Shown here: positions 10,601 to 21,496 of the stretch, piece by piece
How positions within the stretch are numbered: the stretch's first letter is position 1
Layout: each line of letters opens with the position of its first letter
Source of the DNA: Silene latifolia
Lineage: Eukaryota > Streptophyta > Magnoliopsida > Caryophyllales > Caryophyllaceae
Reading direction: 5' to 3'
Assembly (NCBI RefSeq): GCF_048544455.1
Contig: NC_133536.1
Coordinates: 194,931,325-194,995,324 of the forward strand
DNA length: 64,000 nt
Program-made: the position numbers and the translations under genes
The notes under the pieces: generated by a model
The model's input: the letters and a program-made list of their open reading frames with translations, nothing else
What the model was told of the DNA's origin: nothing
Database searches by the model: none

Positions 10601-11604
10601 GAAGATTTTATTTTTATTTTTTTTATTTAGTCATGATACTTTTAATGATTACATTTGATATTGGAAGTACTTCGTATAATGAATATTTATCAAATTTACG
10701 GACAACCAGCTCAAACAGAAAGTGACTCGAAATTCAGAAGAATTGCCATATACTTTCTCAATCTAACATAATGCGAAATACGGAGTGATAGAAATCCATT
10801 AAAGTTACTAAGCAAAATGAATCCGATCGAAATTGGTCTAAAACTGAATTTAAGGTTAACCATAATAAAACCTATATGATTAATTCGATCCGAAATCGAA
10901 CACTATGCCCATTTATCAGGTTTAATCTTAATGACATGATTGTTAAGTCTTCTCAACTAATAAAACTCACATTAAAGAAACCGAGCGTAAATACAATTGT
11001 TATCGATTTTCAACAGAAGTAAATTGAACTTCAATTTTACCAAGACCAGTTTATTTCATTCAAAGCTAGCTAATATCTACATAGTATAAAAGCTAATTTT
11101 TTCCTTGGTTCTGATTGACTGTTGAATTTTTGCATGTGGAGTCCCTCATGTTTTCTTATTCTATTTAATTACCCACTCTCCTCTATACAATTCTTATTCA
11201 TATCTATTATTTCTATTTTAATTACTTATGTTAAAACATAAGTTAAAATGTCACAATTTACATACATTCAACGGGTCTAACATGTCAAATACCTTTAATA
11301 TAATTCTAATAAAATACGGTTGTATATTATCTAATATTCAAATCTATTATTTATCAAATATTCGAATCTCCAAATATGGACTATTTATATTGTCACAATA
11401 TTGAACAATTAATCACACTCAATTTTATGTTCATGTATATAATAATAGCGTCTGCTGTTATGACCCGTGTATTTTTTGTATGGGTATAAAATTAGTTGCA
11501 AATACTGAGTGGTGTACTCTTATTGTTAATTAATTGAATGGTTTAAAAAAATAATTACGAAATTGACTTTTGAATCATCAAATATTTGGCTAAACTAAAA
11601 AGAA
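10601..11604. other. A+T-rich spacer, nothing recognised
   Basis: About 1 kb without open frames or paired element ends. Confidence 0.4.
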
Positions 11605-11613
11605 TATAAATAC

Positions 11614-11810
11614 CAATTGGTCTCCCTTGTGACGGGTTACCATTTGTGACGGATATTTTGTGAGATAAAATGGTAATAAAATGGGTTAGTGGAGAAAGGG
11701 GACCACATGAATAGTGTTGCAGAGAGAGAAAAAGTGGGTACATTGTGAGGTAAAATGGTATCCGTCTTCAGCTTGTGACGGATATGTCATGTCTTCAATG
11801 AGAATTTGTG
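11614..11810. mobile_element. Mutator-like MITE (same family as 823, 6659, 31307)
   Basis: Flanked by the exact 9-bp repeat TATAAATAC at 11605-11613 and 11811-11819. The right end read inward starts CACAAATTCTCATTGAAGAC. GTGACGGAT words and ATAAAATGGTA/TGAGGTAAAATGGTA repeats fill the arms. Non-coding. Confidence 0.82.
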
Positions 11811-12376
11811 TATAAATACTCACCTCTAAGGTCAAAGGAAGCCAGAAGCCTCAGCTGGTGATCAGTCAAACTTGTTTGGACAAAAAAATATAGCGTGCTT
11901 GTGCATATTGTGTGGCTTTTAACCAGCGAATCATTAACCGTTAAAAAAGGGACATACTTTTTGACTTTCTTTCACATTTGCTGTTCAAAAGATGAGCATT
12001 TCTAGATCAAAAGTCATGATATACATATGTACATATAGGAAAATACTTCGTACTTATGTATTTCGGGACTCAGGAATTATAAGAACGTTCTCCTATATTC
12101 AATGGAGGAGGACCAAAAGAGTAATAAGAGCAATTTCAATGGTGTATTTAAATACCTACTTGTAAATATTGTAAATTGTCAAGCAGTATGTGTTGGGTTC
12201 CTTATGTTGATGATAACATGCCCATTTGATTTGTGTATTCTTAGTTTACCTTTTCAGGATTAATGATGTAATCAAGCTTGGATTAAGAAGTGTTGAAGTT
12301 GTTATTAATCCCATTGTATTTAGTCAAGTGTCATCTAATGTACAAGCGAGAAAGTTAAGTATAGTAGAGTAATAGA

Positions 12377-12395
12377 AACAGTCCAGACGACTGTT
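12377..12395 (+). repeat. 19-nt inverted repeat AACAGTC-N5-GACTGTT (LTR copy)
   Basis: Perfect 7-bp stem around CAGAC, followed by GCTTTC. The same pattern with matched stem changes recurs in this element at 13507-13525, 15328-15346, 15869-15887, 17922-17940 and 18458-18476, and in the 3' LTR at 22221-22239. Confidence 0.8.
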
Positions 12396-13124
12396 GCTTT
12401 CACACGCAAACAGCTGTTTGAATTTTGCCACAACTCGAGAAACTTGAAGCCCCTTTTTATCTTTCAAAAAGCTTTCACGTGATTATCATTTTTCAAAGAT
12501 ATAATATCAGATTTTTATTAAGGAGTAGTTTTCTTTAAAGAGTGGTTTGAATTATTCAAAATGTTTCCTCTTTATGCAAATTCAAACCCTTGGTTTTTAA
12601 GAAAACAAAAGTTGCTTTTTGCCATATTTGTGTTAACTTGTCATCATGTGACTTGTCTCACATCTTTTGTTTTCTGATTTTGCATGAGCATTTAAGGCTA
12701 TCTTTCAAACCTTCTTTCTCTATTCTTACCTTTGCAAAAGACTCCTTTTTGGTGCTAGTTTTGGGTGGTTGCTATTGCCCTTCACATGCAAGGTCTTTGA
12801 CCCTTCAAAACCCTAGCAATCCCTTCACTCACCTCCTCTATAAATACCGAGTCCCTCCTTCATTAATTCCCAAGACTTTTCTGAATTAATTCTTTCATGT
12901 TTTGCAAATTGTTTTTTAAAAGCTTAAAACCGTGTTCTTTGCAAAATACTTTAAAAGTCTTCAAGTGTCTTTCAGTTTCTACAGTCGTGGCCACGTTGCT
13001 TTTCTATACTAAACTCTCTTGCTTAAAAGTGTTGATCTTGTAAAAGTTGTCCACCTCTATTCTTTGTTAAGAATGTGTTAGTGGAAACTTGATCCTTTAC
13101 ATTTTAAGTGTGTTAGTAGAGTTT

Positions 13125-13301
13125 AAGGACGGAGTAGTCTTTTGCTCTTGACAACCGGAGTAGGTTGTGAGTTGGCAATCGGAGTAGATTGCGAGTTAGC
13201 TTGTCATAAGAACGGAGTAGTTCTTGTACTAGCTTTGCAACCGGAGTAGGTTGGCGTCTTTTATTACAAGGGTCTTTTAGTTGTCGGAGTAGATCACTAA
13301 A
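13125..13301 (+). repeat. Array of six small hairpins with constant GGAGTA loop
   Basis: Six GGAGTA words are each enclosed by different but complementary arms: AAGGAC/GTCTTT (one wobble), ACAACC/GGTTGT, GCAATC/GATTGC, AAGAAC/GTTCTT, CAACC/GGTTG, and a 10-bp arm pair TTTAGTTGTC/GATCACTAAA with one mismatch. They lie in the probable transcribed leader, downstream of the TATA candidate. The array is repeated in the 3' LTR at 22970-23146. An invariant loop with covarying stems is the pattern expected of a selected RNA or DNA structure. Confidence 0.85.
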
Positions 13302-13713
13302 GGAAAGTAATAAAAAGGTAGATTGTACGTAGGCACTTTAGTATTTGCCGAACCAATTCAAAAACTCGTGTTCATTGTTTATCACTTTAATTCCGCTGCC
13401 TTTTTACTTTGTTTGTTTGTTTTGTTTCGCTTAAACTTAGAAGTAACAGTTCATCATACTGTCGTATTTGGTCTGCAGTAATACTCCACAAACTGAGACA
13501 AATAGATACAGTCAGAACGATTGTTGCTTTCATACTTCAGCAAACATTCATCGTGATACTTGTTCAATCTTTCAATATTATTCAAAGTATCCTCTAAACT
13601 CTTTTGTTCACTTAACTTACTTTAATCCAATAAAGTTGAAGTTAAAATTTTAAAAAGAGTACCTAATTCACCCCCTCCCCCTCTTAGGTACTTGAATCCA
13701 TAAACTCAACAAT

Positions 13714-13725
13714 TGGTATCAGAGC
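13714..13725 (+). other. Primer-binding site for initiator tRNA-Met
   Basis: TGGTATCAGAGC begins two bases after the LTR end, the standard copia primer-binding site. Confidence 0.9.
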
Positions 13726-13774
13726 CTCGTGCTCTTGATCGAGGCTAACCGCCTTAGAGTTTGATTCGTGGGTA

Positions 13775-16126
13775 ATGGATTCCGAGAAACACTCCAAGAT
13801 CCCGGTCTTTACCGGTTCGAATTTTGGATGGTGGAAACTCAAAATGGAACATTACATCAAAAGTATCGATTATCAATGTTGGAACATCATCCAAAATGGA
13901 CCTCTTGCCATTGAGGAAACCGATATTCTTAACGGTTTCACCAAGACTAAAGAGGAAAGAAATTACAATGAGAACGACTTCAAGCTTGCCGAAAAGAATT
14001 CCAAAGCAATGTCGATTCTTCAACGTTGTGTTGGTGAGGGGGAAGTTAGTCGAATCTCCGGGTGTCCTACGGCAAAATCCATTTGGGATTCCCTTGTACT
14101 TGCATATGAAGGGACGTCCCAAGTAAGAAAACACCGTATTGACCTTCTCATGCAACAATATGAAATGTTTAGAATGTCAAAGGACGAGTCTTTAAATAAT
14201 TTTTCTTCTCGTTTTTCTTGTATAATTAATGAGCTTCAAAGTCTAGGAAGGAATTTCGAGTCCGAGGACATCATTCGAAAAATCCTTCGTAGTCTAACCC
14301 CTAAATGGCAACCTAAAGTTACCGCCATAGAGGAAGCTAAAGATTTGTCAACCCTATCTCTTCATGAACTAATGGGATCACTAATGGCTCACGAGTTTAA
14401 TCTCGATAAGCATTCTAGTGAGTCATCAAAGGGAAAGAGTCTCGCCCTCACATCTTCTCCAAGTGATGAAGAAGATGAGGAGGAAGACGAGTTTGCTATG
14501 TTCACAAGAAACTTAGCCGGGTTGGTAAATGGACAAGGTAACAAAAAGTTCACTAATAATTACTCGAAAAAGCGCTTTCCTAAGAGACGACCTACTTCCA
14601 CCGTGGGATGCTTTAAATGTGGTGACAAAACTCATCAAATTAAAGAATGTCCCAAGTGGGAGGAAATCAAATCTAAGGAAAGAAGAGAAAAGGTTAAAAA
14701 AGACTATAAACATAGAGTCATGAGTGCTATATGGGGAATGTCCGACTCCGAGGAAGATGAGGAACTCATCAAGGAGGAACTTGAGGCTAAAATGTGTCTT
14801 GCAAATCATGGCAAAGAAAAAGTCTCAAAAACCTCAAAACTTGAACACTTAAGATGCCTCATGGCTAACCCCGACGATTCCGACTCCGATTCCGACAACG
14901 AGGTAAATCATCTAAAGGCCAAGGCTAGAACTTACTCCAAAGAGAAAGTATGTAAGCTTCTTGACCAACTTTTTGATAAGTGTCGGTCTCAAACTAACAA
15001 GCTTGATATAATGCAAAATGAGATTGAGGAAATTGCTCAAGAGAACTTTAATCTGAAAAATGAACTAAAAGCAACAGACTGCGTCACTGTCACATCTGAA
15101 GCATATAACGAAGTTAAAAGAGTCAACAAGTTAAACAAACATTTGACTAAAGAACTAGAGCGTCTTAGGTCAACACCCACGGACGTCTCTGACCTTGAAA
15201 ATGTCAACACTACCTTGGTGATGCAAGTTTCCTCTCTAACCAAGGAACGTGATGATTTTTTGAAGGTCAAAGATGATCTTGAAAATGAGATCTATGACCT
15301 TGTAGTTGAAGTTGTAGACTTAAGAGAAACAGTCTCTAAGACTGTTGCTTCTGACCACGACTTAGACAAGTTTAAAAGAAAAAGTGAATGGTTGGAAAAT
15401 GAAAATGAGTGTCTCAAAAGTGAGGTTGTTTGTCTCAAGAATGAAATAGAAGATCTCCATGATAGGCTTACTTTCTTTCAAAAAGGTATGCCCGAATGTA
15501 GCACTTCTAGGTCTTCTCCTCACCATAGATCCGATGAAGTCGTTGATCTAAGCAAGAGACTTGACGAGATGACATCTAAATATGAGGACTCCAAAGAAAG
15601 AATCATTTATCTCGTGTCTAAACTCAACAATCACACCCATGACTTCATTGTTGAGAAAAGATTGTCCATAGAAAGTGCTAAAAATGATGAACTTAAAAGA
15701 GAAAAGGAAAAGAATTTGCATCTTCTCTCACGTGTCCATGACTTGACCAATGAACTTGTTAATGCTAAGAACATCACTGAAAAATGGGAAGGAAGTCAAA
15801 CCGTGTTAAACTTCCTCACGAATCAAACCGAAAAATGTGAGAAATCTGCTGGTTTGGGGTTCAAATGGAACAATCGGACCGATTGTTGCATCCAGAAGCC
15901 TAAAAACGATTTTAGAGGAAGGAAGTATGTAGGTCTTTCCGAATACATCATTTGCAATTATTGTGGTGACAATGGTCATGTTTTTAATGGTTGTACAAAA
16001 CGTTTTGATGACATTGATAAGAACACCAAAGCATTAAAAGAAATGGACATTAAGAAAGACACCACAAGTTATGTTGATCACAAAAAGGGACCCAAATTCA
16101 TTTGGGTTCCTAAACTCAAAAACTAA
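13775..16126 (+). CDS. Sirevirus-type gag (783 codons)
   Basis: One uninterrupted frame. The N-terminal part (about residues 10-215) is a copia gag domain opening with FTGSNFGWWKLKMEHYI. An acidic stretch EDEEEDEF is followed by a CCHC zinc knuckle CFKCGDKTHQIKEC at about residue 280, then a long charged, heptad-rich region (about 395-690) predicted to be coiled coil. A second, looser zinc-knuckle-like motif CNYCGDNGHVFNGC lies near residue 730. It would form the particle shell and bind RNA. The length and coiled coil separate it from ordinary copia gags of 250-400 residues and fit Sireviruses. Two of the 19-nt inverted repeats lie within it. Confidence 0.88.
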   Translation: MDSEKHSKIPVFTGSNFGWWKLKMEHYIKSIDYQCWNIIQNGPLAIEETDILNGFTKTKEERNYNENDFKLAEKNSKAMSILQRCVGEGEVSRISGCPTAKSIWDSLVLAYEGTSQVRKHRIDLLMQQYEMFRMSKDESLNNFSSRFSCIINELQSLGRNFESEDIIRKILRSLTPKWQPKVTAIEEAKDLSTLSLHELMGSLMAHEFNLDKHSSESSKGKSLALTSSPSDEEDEEEDEFAMFTRNLAGLVNGQGNKKFTNNYSKKRFPKRRPTSTVGCFKCGDKTHQIKECPKWEEIKSKERREKVKKDYKHRVMSAIWGMSDSEEDEELIKEELEAKMCLANHGKEKVSKTSKLEHLRCLMANPDDSDSDSDNEVNHLKAKARTYSKEKVCKLLDQLFDKCRSQTNKLDIMQNEIEEIAQENFNLKNELKATDCVTVTSEAYNEVKRVNKLNKHLTKELERLRSTPTDVSDLENVNTTLVMQVSSLTKERDDFLKVKDDLENEIYDLVVEVVDLRETVSKTVASDHDLDKFKRKSEWLENENECLKSEVVCLKNEIEDLHDRLTFFQKGMPECSTSRSSPHHRSDEVVDLSKRLDEMTSKYEDSKERIIYLVSKLNNHTHDFIVEKRLSIESAKNDELKREKEKNLHLLSRVHDLTNELVNAKNITEKWEGSQTVLNFLTNQTEKCEKSAGLGFKWNNRTDCCIQKPKNDFRGRKYVGLSEYIICNYCGDNGHVFNGCTKRFDDIDKNTKALKEMDIKKDTTSYVDHKKGPKFIWVPKLKN

Positions 16127-16139
16127 TCTTGTGTAGGGC

Positions 16140-19100
16140 TTGGTGAGAGGCGGCCGCAATTGGTACTTGGATAGTGGATGCTCTCGTCACATGACGGGTG
16201 ATAGAATCCAATTCCTCTCACTTAAAGCGTATGATGGTGGCACGGTAAGGTTTGGTGACAACAAGAAAGGTGAAGTAATTGGTATTGGAAAAGTTGGTAA
16301 GTCATCCTTACTTTGTGTCGACAATGTGCGGCTTGTCAAAGGTTTGAAACATAATCTCCTTAGTATTTCTCAACTTTGTGATAAGGGTAATGTTGTTGAA
16401 TTTCATGCTAATGTGTGTCGAATTTTTGATGCCACTACTAATGAACTAATACTCGAAGGAAGACGTGTCAAAGATGTTTACTTGACTAATTTGAACTCTC
16501 TATCCGGTCACACCATGTCTTGCATGAGTGTAATGAACAATGATCCTTGGTTATGGCATAAAAGGTTTGGTCATGTTAGTACAAAAACTCTTAATACCCT
16601 TAAAAGACTTGATTTGGTTGAAGGCATTCCTAATATAAAATTTGAAATTGATAAAGTATGTGATGAATGTGCTAGAGGTAAACATGTTAAAAGTTCCTTC
16701 AAATCCAAAAGAATTATGAGTACATCTCAACCTTTGCAACTTTTACATATCGACTTGTGTGGACCAATGAGAACTAGAAGTAGAGGTGGTAGTCGTTATG
16801 TGTGTGTCATTGTTGATGATTACTCTAGGTTTGTTTGGGCACTCTTCCTAAGCTCTAAGGATGAGACATTTGATGAGTTTCTAATTTGGTTAAAGAAGAT
16901 TCAAAATAAACTTGGTTTAAAACTTGTTTCAATGAGAACCGATCATGGAACCGAATTCGAAAACTCATCATTTGGTGCTTATTGTGATGACAATGGTGTA
17001 GACCATAACTTCTCGGCTCCTAGAACCCCACAACAAAATGGTGTGGTTGAAAGGATGAATAGAACCCTTGAAGGAATGGCTAGAACAATGTTATTAACTA
17101 GTAAGTTGCCTAAGAACTTTTGGGCCGAAGCGGTAAATACCGCTTGCTACATTTATAATCGTGTCATGATAAGGAGTATTTTAAACAAAACTCCCTATGA
17201 ATCATTGCGTGGAAGAAAACCCAACATTTCATATTTTAGATGTTTTGGAAGCAAATGTTTTGTTCACAACAATGGTAAAAACAACTTGGGTAAGTTCGAT
17301 CCACGTAGTGATGAAGGAGTATTTATTGGATACTCCGACCAAAGCAAGGCCTATAAAGTTTACAATAAACGAACCTTGTTAATTGAAGAAAGCATCCATG
17401 TCATTTTTGATGAATCTAGTGTGCTTGGACAGGTACAAAACATGGATGATGATGATGAAGACGAGGATGATGAGTTTGAGATTGGTCTTGTTCGAAAAGA
17501 CTTCGTGTTCACGGATGAAGAAGCTCCCAAAGACCGAATTGCAACGGACACGAGACTGTCACCTTCGAGAGGAGAGCAAAGCAATTCGGGGGAACACGTA
17601 GCACCTCTCGCTCATCGTTTCCTCTCTGAAAGCAACAAACCCAACGATCGTTGCTTCTACCTCCGAATCAAGAAAACCAAAACAAGTGAGGATGAAGAAC
17701 TTTCCAGTCAATAGTAATCCATCGTGGATCGATGTCTTTGAGGGGGAACAAGAAACTATTGTTCCAAAGAAGTGGAAACATCAAAGCTCTCATCCACTCT
17801 CTAATCTCACAAGTGATCTTAACTCGGGAATTCGAACAAGATCATCCGTCAACCATCTCGCTCACCTTAATGAGTATTGTGCCCATAATGCCTTCCTATC
17901 TCAAATTGAGCCTTCAAATGTAACAGTCGCCTTGACTGATGCGGATTGGGTGCTTGCCATGCAAGATGAGCTCAACCAATTCAAAAGAAATGAGGTATGG
18001 CACCTAGTCCCTAGACCGCCTAATCGTACCGTCATTGGTACTAGGTGGGTCTTTCGCAACAAGCTTGATGACTCGGGAGAAATTGTAAGGAACAAGGCTA
18101 GACTAGTGGTGCAAGGTTATAACCAACAAGAGGGTATTGATTACGATGAAACCTATGCACCGGTAGCTAGACTTGAGGCCATACGATTACTTATAGCTTT
18201 TGCGGCTCACAAAGGCATTAAACTCTTCCAAATGGATGTCAAAACCGCTTTCTTAAATGGATAATTGGAAGAAGATGTCTTTGTGGAGCAACCACCGGGT
18301 TTTGAGAACAATGACTTGCCTAACCATGTTTTCAAATTAGACAAAGCTCTTTATGGTTTAAAACAAGCACCAAGATGTTGGTATGATAGATTGTCTAAAT
18401 TTCTTATTGAAAATGGTTTTAAAAGAGGCTCCGTTGACAAAACATTGTTCTTGAAGCAACAGTCAGACGAACTGTTGGTTGTACAAGTATATGTTGATGA
18501 CATTATATTTGGTGCAACAAATGAACTCCTTTACTTATATTTTTCGGAACTAATGAAATCGGAGTTTGAAATGAGCATGATGGGTGAGCTAGGATTCTTC
18601 CTTGGGCTCCAAATTAAGCAATCAAAGGATGGAATCATGATCCATCAACAAAAGTATATTAAGGAAATGCTTAAGAAATTTGGGATGACTAATGGTAAGC
18701 CTCATGATACACCTATGGTAGCCGGGTCCAAATTGGACAAAGATGAACTCGGTAAGAATGTTAGTGATAAGGTGTATAGAGGTATGATAGGCTCACTTCT
18801 TTACTTGACCGCAAGTCGTCCCGACATTCTCTTTAGTGTATGCTTATGTGCTAGGTTCCAAGCAAATCCGAAAGAATCACATTTCAAAGCCGTTAAACGA
18901 ATTCTTCGGTATTTGATTGGAACACAAAATCTTTACTTATGGTATCCCTTATATTGTCCCTTTGATCTCATAGGCTATTCGGATGCGGACTATGCGGGAT
19001 GCACGGTAGATAGAAAGAGTACCTCCGGAATTGCAACGTTCTTGGGTCCTTGCTTGACTTCTTGGGCCTCAAAGAAACAAAACACGGTAGCTCTTTCTAC

Positions 19101-19434
19101 GGCCGAAAGTGAGTACGTTAGCGCGGCACATTGTTGTTCTCAACTCCTTTGGGTAAAACAACAACTCTTGGATTTTGGTATTATTTTTGACTCCATTCCT
19201 TTAATGTGTGATAATACGAGTGCAATAAATATTTCCAAAAATCTTATTCAACACTCTAAAACTAAGCATATTGATATTCGTCACCATTTTATTCGTGATC
19301 ATGTGGAAAAAGGACATATTAAACTTATCTTTTGCAAGACCGAAAATCAAATTGCCGATATTTTTACTAAACCACTTGCAAGAGAACATTTTGAGAAATT
19401 TAGATTAGAAATTGGGTTAATTAATAGCTTGTGA
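16140..19434 (+). pseudogene. pol region of the Sirevirus-type element
   Basis: It follows gag after a few bases. Visible parts in order are: aspartic protease motif WYLDSGCSRHMTGD near the start; GAG-pre-integrase zinc region with WHKRFGHVS; integrase core with LHIDLCGPM and MRTDHGTEFE; reverse transcriptase with [21 protein letters not shown] and the catalytic YVDDIIFG; RNase H with SDADYAGC, ALSTAESEYVS and the copia end motif ADIFTKPL. It looks close to whole, with about one break. It would copy and integrate the element's RNA. Two 19-nt inverted repeats (17922 and 18458) lie within it, in different reading frames. Confidence 0.85.
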
Positions 19435-19792
19435 TTTTTAGTATGAGTATTACAAAATTCCTTAATTGATTAAATAAAATTTGGATATATGTTATTAAGT
19501 GTTCTAAGTGCATTGACATCATGTTTGGACCGAAATTGACACCGTATTTGTGAGTCGGTAATCACTCAACCTCATATCTAAATTTACGTTTATTATATGC
19601 TACCTTGTGTTTTTATTTCGAGTGATTAAATTTTGTCTAGTCGGGCCAACTACCTCACTTACCTCATTAAATGGGCCATTAAATTCCTCAACCCACTACC
19701 TATCACTACCCGTCCAAAACGCCTAAACCCAATTACCCTTCCATCTCCCAAATCCATTAACACCATCAAAGCTAACCTACCCTTAACCCACA

Positions 19793-21496
19793 ATGGTAAA
19801 AACCTCCTTTAACACAACCATACCCATTAAACCCACAAAAGTTACCTCCCCTGTCACATCAAATCCGCCCACATCACCAACCCCAACCATGACTCCAGTC
19901 AAAACATCTTACGCCTTTCCTCCACAAACCTCAAACACGACATCAACAAACCCAGATCCACCTAGCCCTCAACCATCACCAAAACCCACTGACTCTCCAT
20001 CATCCGACGACATACCCATCTCCACAATGGTAGGACGACGCACTCGTGGTGGTCGGAAGAAAAGCTCCACTGTTCCGAGCTCCTCCTCTGAACCGGTTAC
20101 TGTTTTGGTTGAAGACGTTGAAGATGAAACTGAATTTGACTTGAATGAAAATCCGTCGAAATCCGGCGAGTCTGACTCGACTCCGGCGAAAAAGAACAAC
20201 AAAAGAAAAGAAAAAGCCTCCTCCTCTCAATTACCCCCAATATCAGAAACTCTCGAGCAAAGTAATGTTGATAACCCGATTATTGATACCCCAATTGAAA
20301 ATCCCAGTGAACCTCCTCACAAAAAATCGAAACCATTGAAGAAAAAGCTTGTATATCTTGCTCCCTCCGACCCGGTATCCCTAACCTCGAAGTGGGATCT
20401 AGCCATTGTTTGGGCTCACCTTGAGAGTATTGACCTCCCTACTTCAATTCACAAAAACTGTGAGAGGTTAATGAACATCAAAGCCATTCACTCCCCTCGG
20501 GTTTACAATCAAACATGGTTCGAGCCGCTTGCTTTTCACTCTGTCCGTGATATGGTTTTAGCTCAAGGTTGGGAGAAGCTGTTGGAAATGCGTGAGCCGG
20601 TGTTTGTGAGCGAGGTGTTTCAGTTCTTCGCAACTGTTCGGGTTGATAAATCTGGTGAATTCCTTACGGCAAAGGTGAATGGTAAGCCACTTAAACTTTC
20701 TCAAACTGATTTCGCTACAGCCCTTGGTATTCCAGTCGGAGGTTATGACAAACTTCCCTCCGAAACTTGGGTAGCTTTACCTTATGCCTCACCCCTAAAT
20801 ATCGCCCAAACCGTTTGTCCCAAAACCGTTTCTCCTGGACCCGTGAGCAACACCCAAATCCCACCTCTTCTTCGAATTATTTTTAATATGCTTTGTAGGT
20901 CAATTTACCCTTCGGGTGATAGAGGAAAACTCACCATTGCCTTACAATATTTAATCTATCACATTGCTACCCATAAGAAGGTGAACCTAGTTGGGCTAAT
21001 GTTTAAACGTTTTCATCTTATCTCGACCAAGCTTCGTCGACCTTCTTCTAGCTTGATTCATTTACCCTATGGAATGTGGTTATCGGTTGTGCTCAAGGCA
21101 CACGGGGTTTTAGTGAATACTAGCTTGGGTTCATTGGATATGTGTGATGTTATGAGTGATGGGCAAATGGGGAAGATGCTTATCAAGGTTGAGAATGATG
21201 AGTTAATTTCTGTGAAAATTAAGAAGGACCCGGAAGTTGGGTCATCTAGTCAAGGGAATACGGGTAATATGCGGGATGTACTCAATGCCGTGGCTGAGTT
21301 AGGTGCTTGGATTAGGGAAGATGCTCGTCAAAAGGACTTGGCAATCTCGGCCCTTGCTTCTACTTTGGACCTCATCCGTGGTGAGGTGGATATTATTTCC
21401 ACCCTTGTGTCAACAAAAGAGGTTGGTGAAGATGCTAATGTGGATGATGATCCGTTGGGTAGTGGCTCGGATGGTGAACAAGCCTCCTCTCCTTAG
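19793..21496 (+). CDS. Extra 3' open frame of the Sirevirus (567 codons)
   Basis: It lies between RNase H and the polypurine tract, in the env-like position of Sireviruses. Residues 1-190 are rich in Pro, Ser and Thr, then acidic and basic (RRTRGGRKKSS; KKSKPLKKK). Residues about 195-440 look folded, with LTSKWDLAIVWAHLESIDLP, VSEVFQFFATVRVD and LRIIFNMLCRSIYPSGDRGK. From memory this resembles the 'putative plant transposon protein' domain of other plant retroelements, but I could not check it. The C-terminus is acidic. I see no signal peptide and no convincing membrane anchor, so calling it an envelope is unsupported. The frame is open throughout; its function is unknown. Confidence 0.75.
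   Translation: MVKTSFNTTIPIKPTKVTSPVTSNPPTSPTPTMTPVKTSYAFPPQTSNTTSTNPDPPSPQPSPKPTDSPSSDDIPISTMVGRRTRGGRKKSSTVPSSSSEPVTVLVEDVEDETEFDLNENPSKSGESDSTPAKKNNKRKEKASSSQLPPISETLEQSNVDNPIIDTPIENPSEPPHKKSKPLKKKLVYLAPSDPVSLTSKWDLAIVWAHLESIDLPTSIHKNCERLMNIKAIHSPRVYNQTWFEPLAFHSVRDMVLAQGWEKLLEMREPVFVSEVFQFFATVRVDKSGEFLTAKVNGKPLKLSQTDFATALGIPVGGYDKLPSETWVALPYASPLNIAQTVCPKTVSPGPVSNTQIPPLLRIIFNMLCRSIYPSGDRGKLTIALQYLIYHIATHKKVNLVGLMFKRFHLISTKLRRPSSSLIHLPYGMWLSVVLKAHGVLVNTSLGSLDMCDVMSDGQMGKMLIKVENDELISVKIKKDPEVGSSSQGNTGNMRDVLNAVAELGAWIREDARQKDLAISALASTLDLIRGEVDIISTLVSTKEVGEDANVDDDPLGSGSDGEQASSP

Larger units (their letters stand above)
12191..13711 (+). repeat. 5' LTR of the Sirevirus-type element
   Basis: Begins TGTTGGGTTCC and ends AAACTCAACA. 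CTATAAATACCGAG at about 12838 is a good TATA-box candidate, placing transcription start shortly downstream and most of the hairpin features within the RNA. It also contains the palindrome CAAACAGCTGTTTG (12407-12420) and several 19-nt inverted repeats. Confidence 0.93.

Noticed and set aside
12590-12889. A 99-codon open frame repeated at 22434-22733
   Set aside because: It lies in both LTRs of the Sirevirus, covers the TATA region and has no protein-like features.
13125-13301. CRISPR-like array (repeated GGAGTA words with spacers)
   Set aside because: The repeats are only six bases, spacing is irregular and this is plant DNA; the complementary arms show hairpins instead.
19793-21496. Retroviral envelope protein
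   Set aside because: Position suggests it, but there is no signal peptide, no membrane anchor and no glycoprotein-like pattern.
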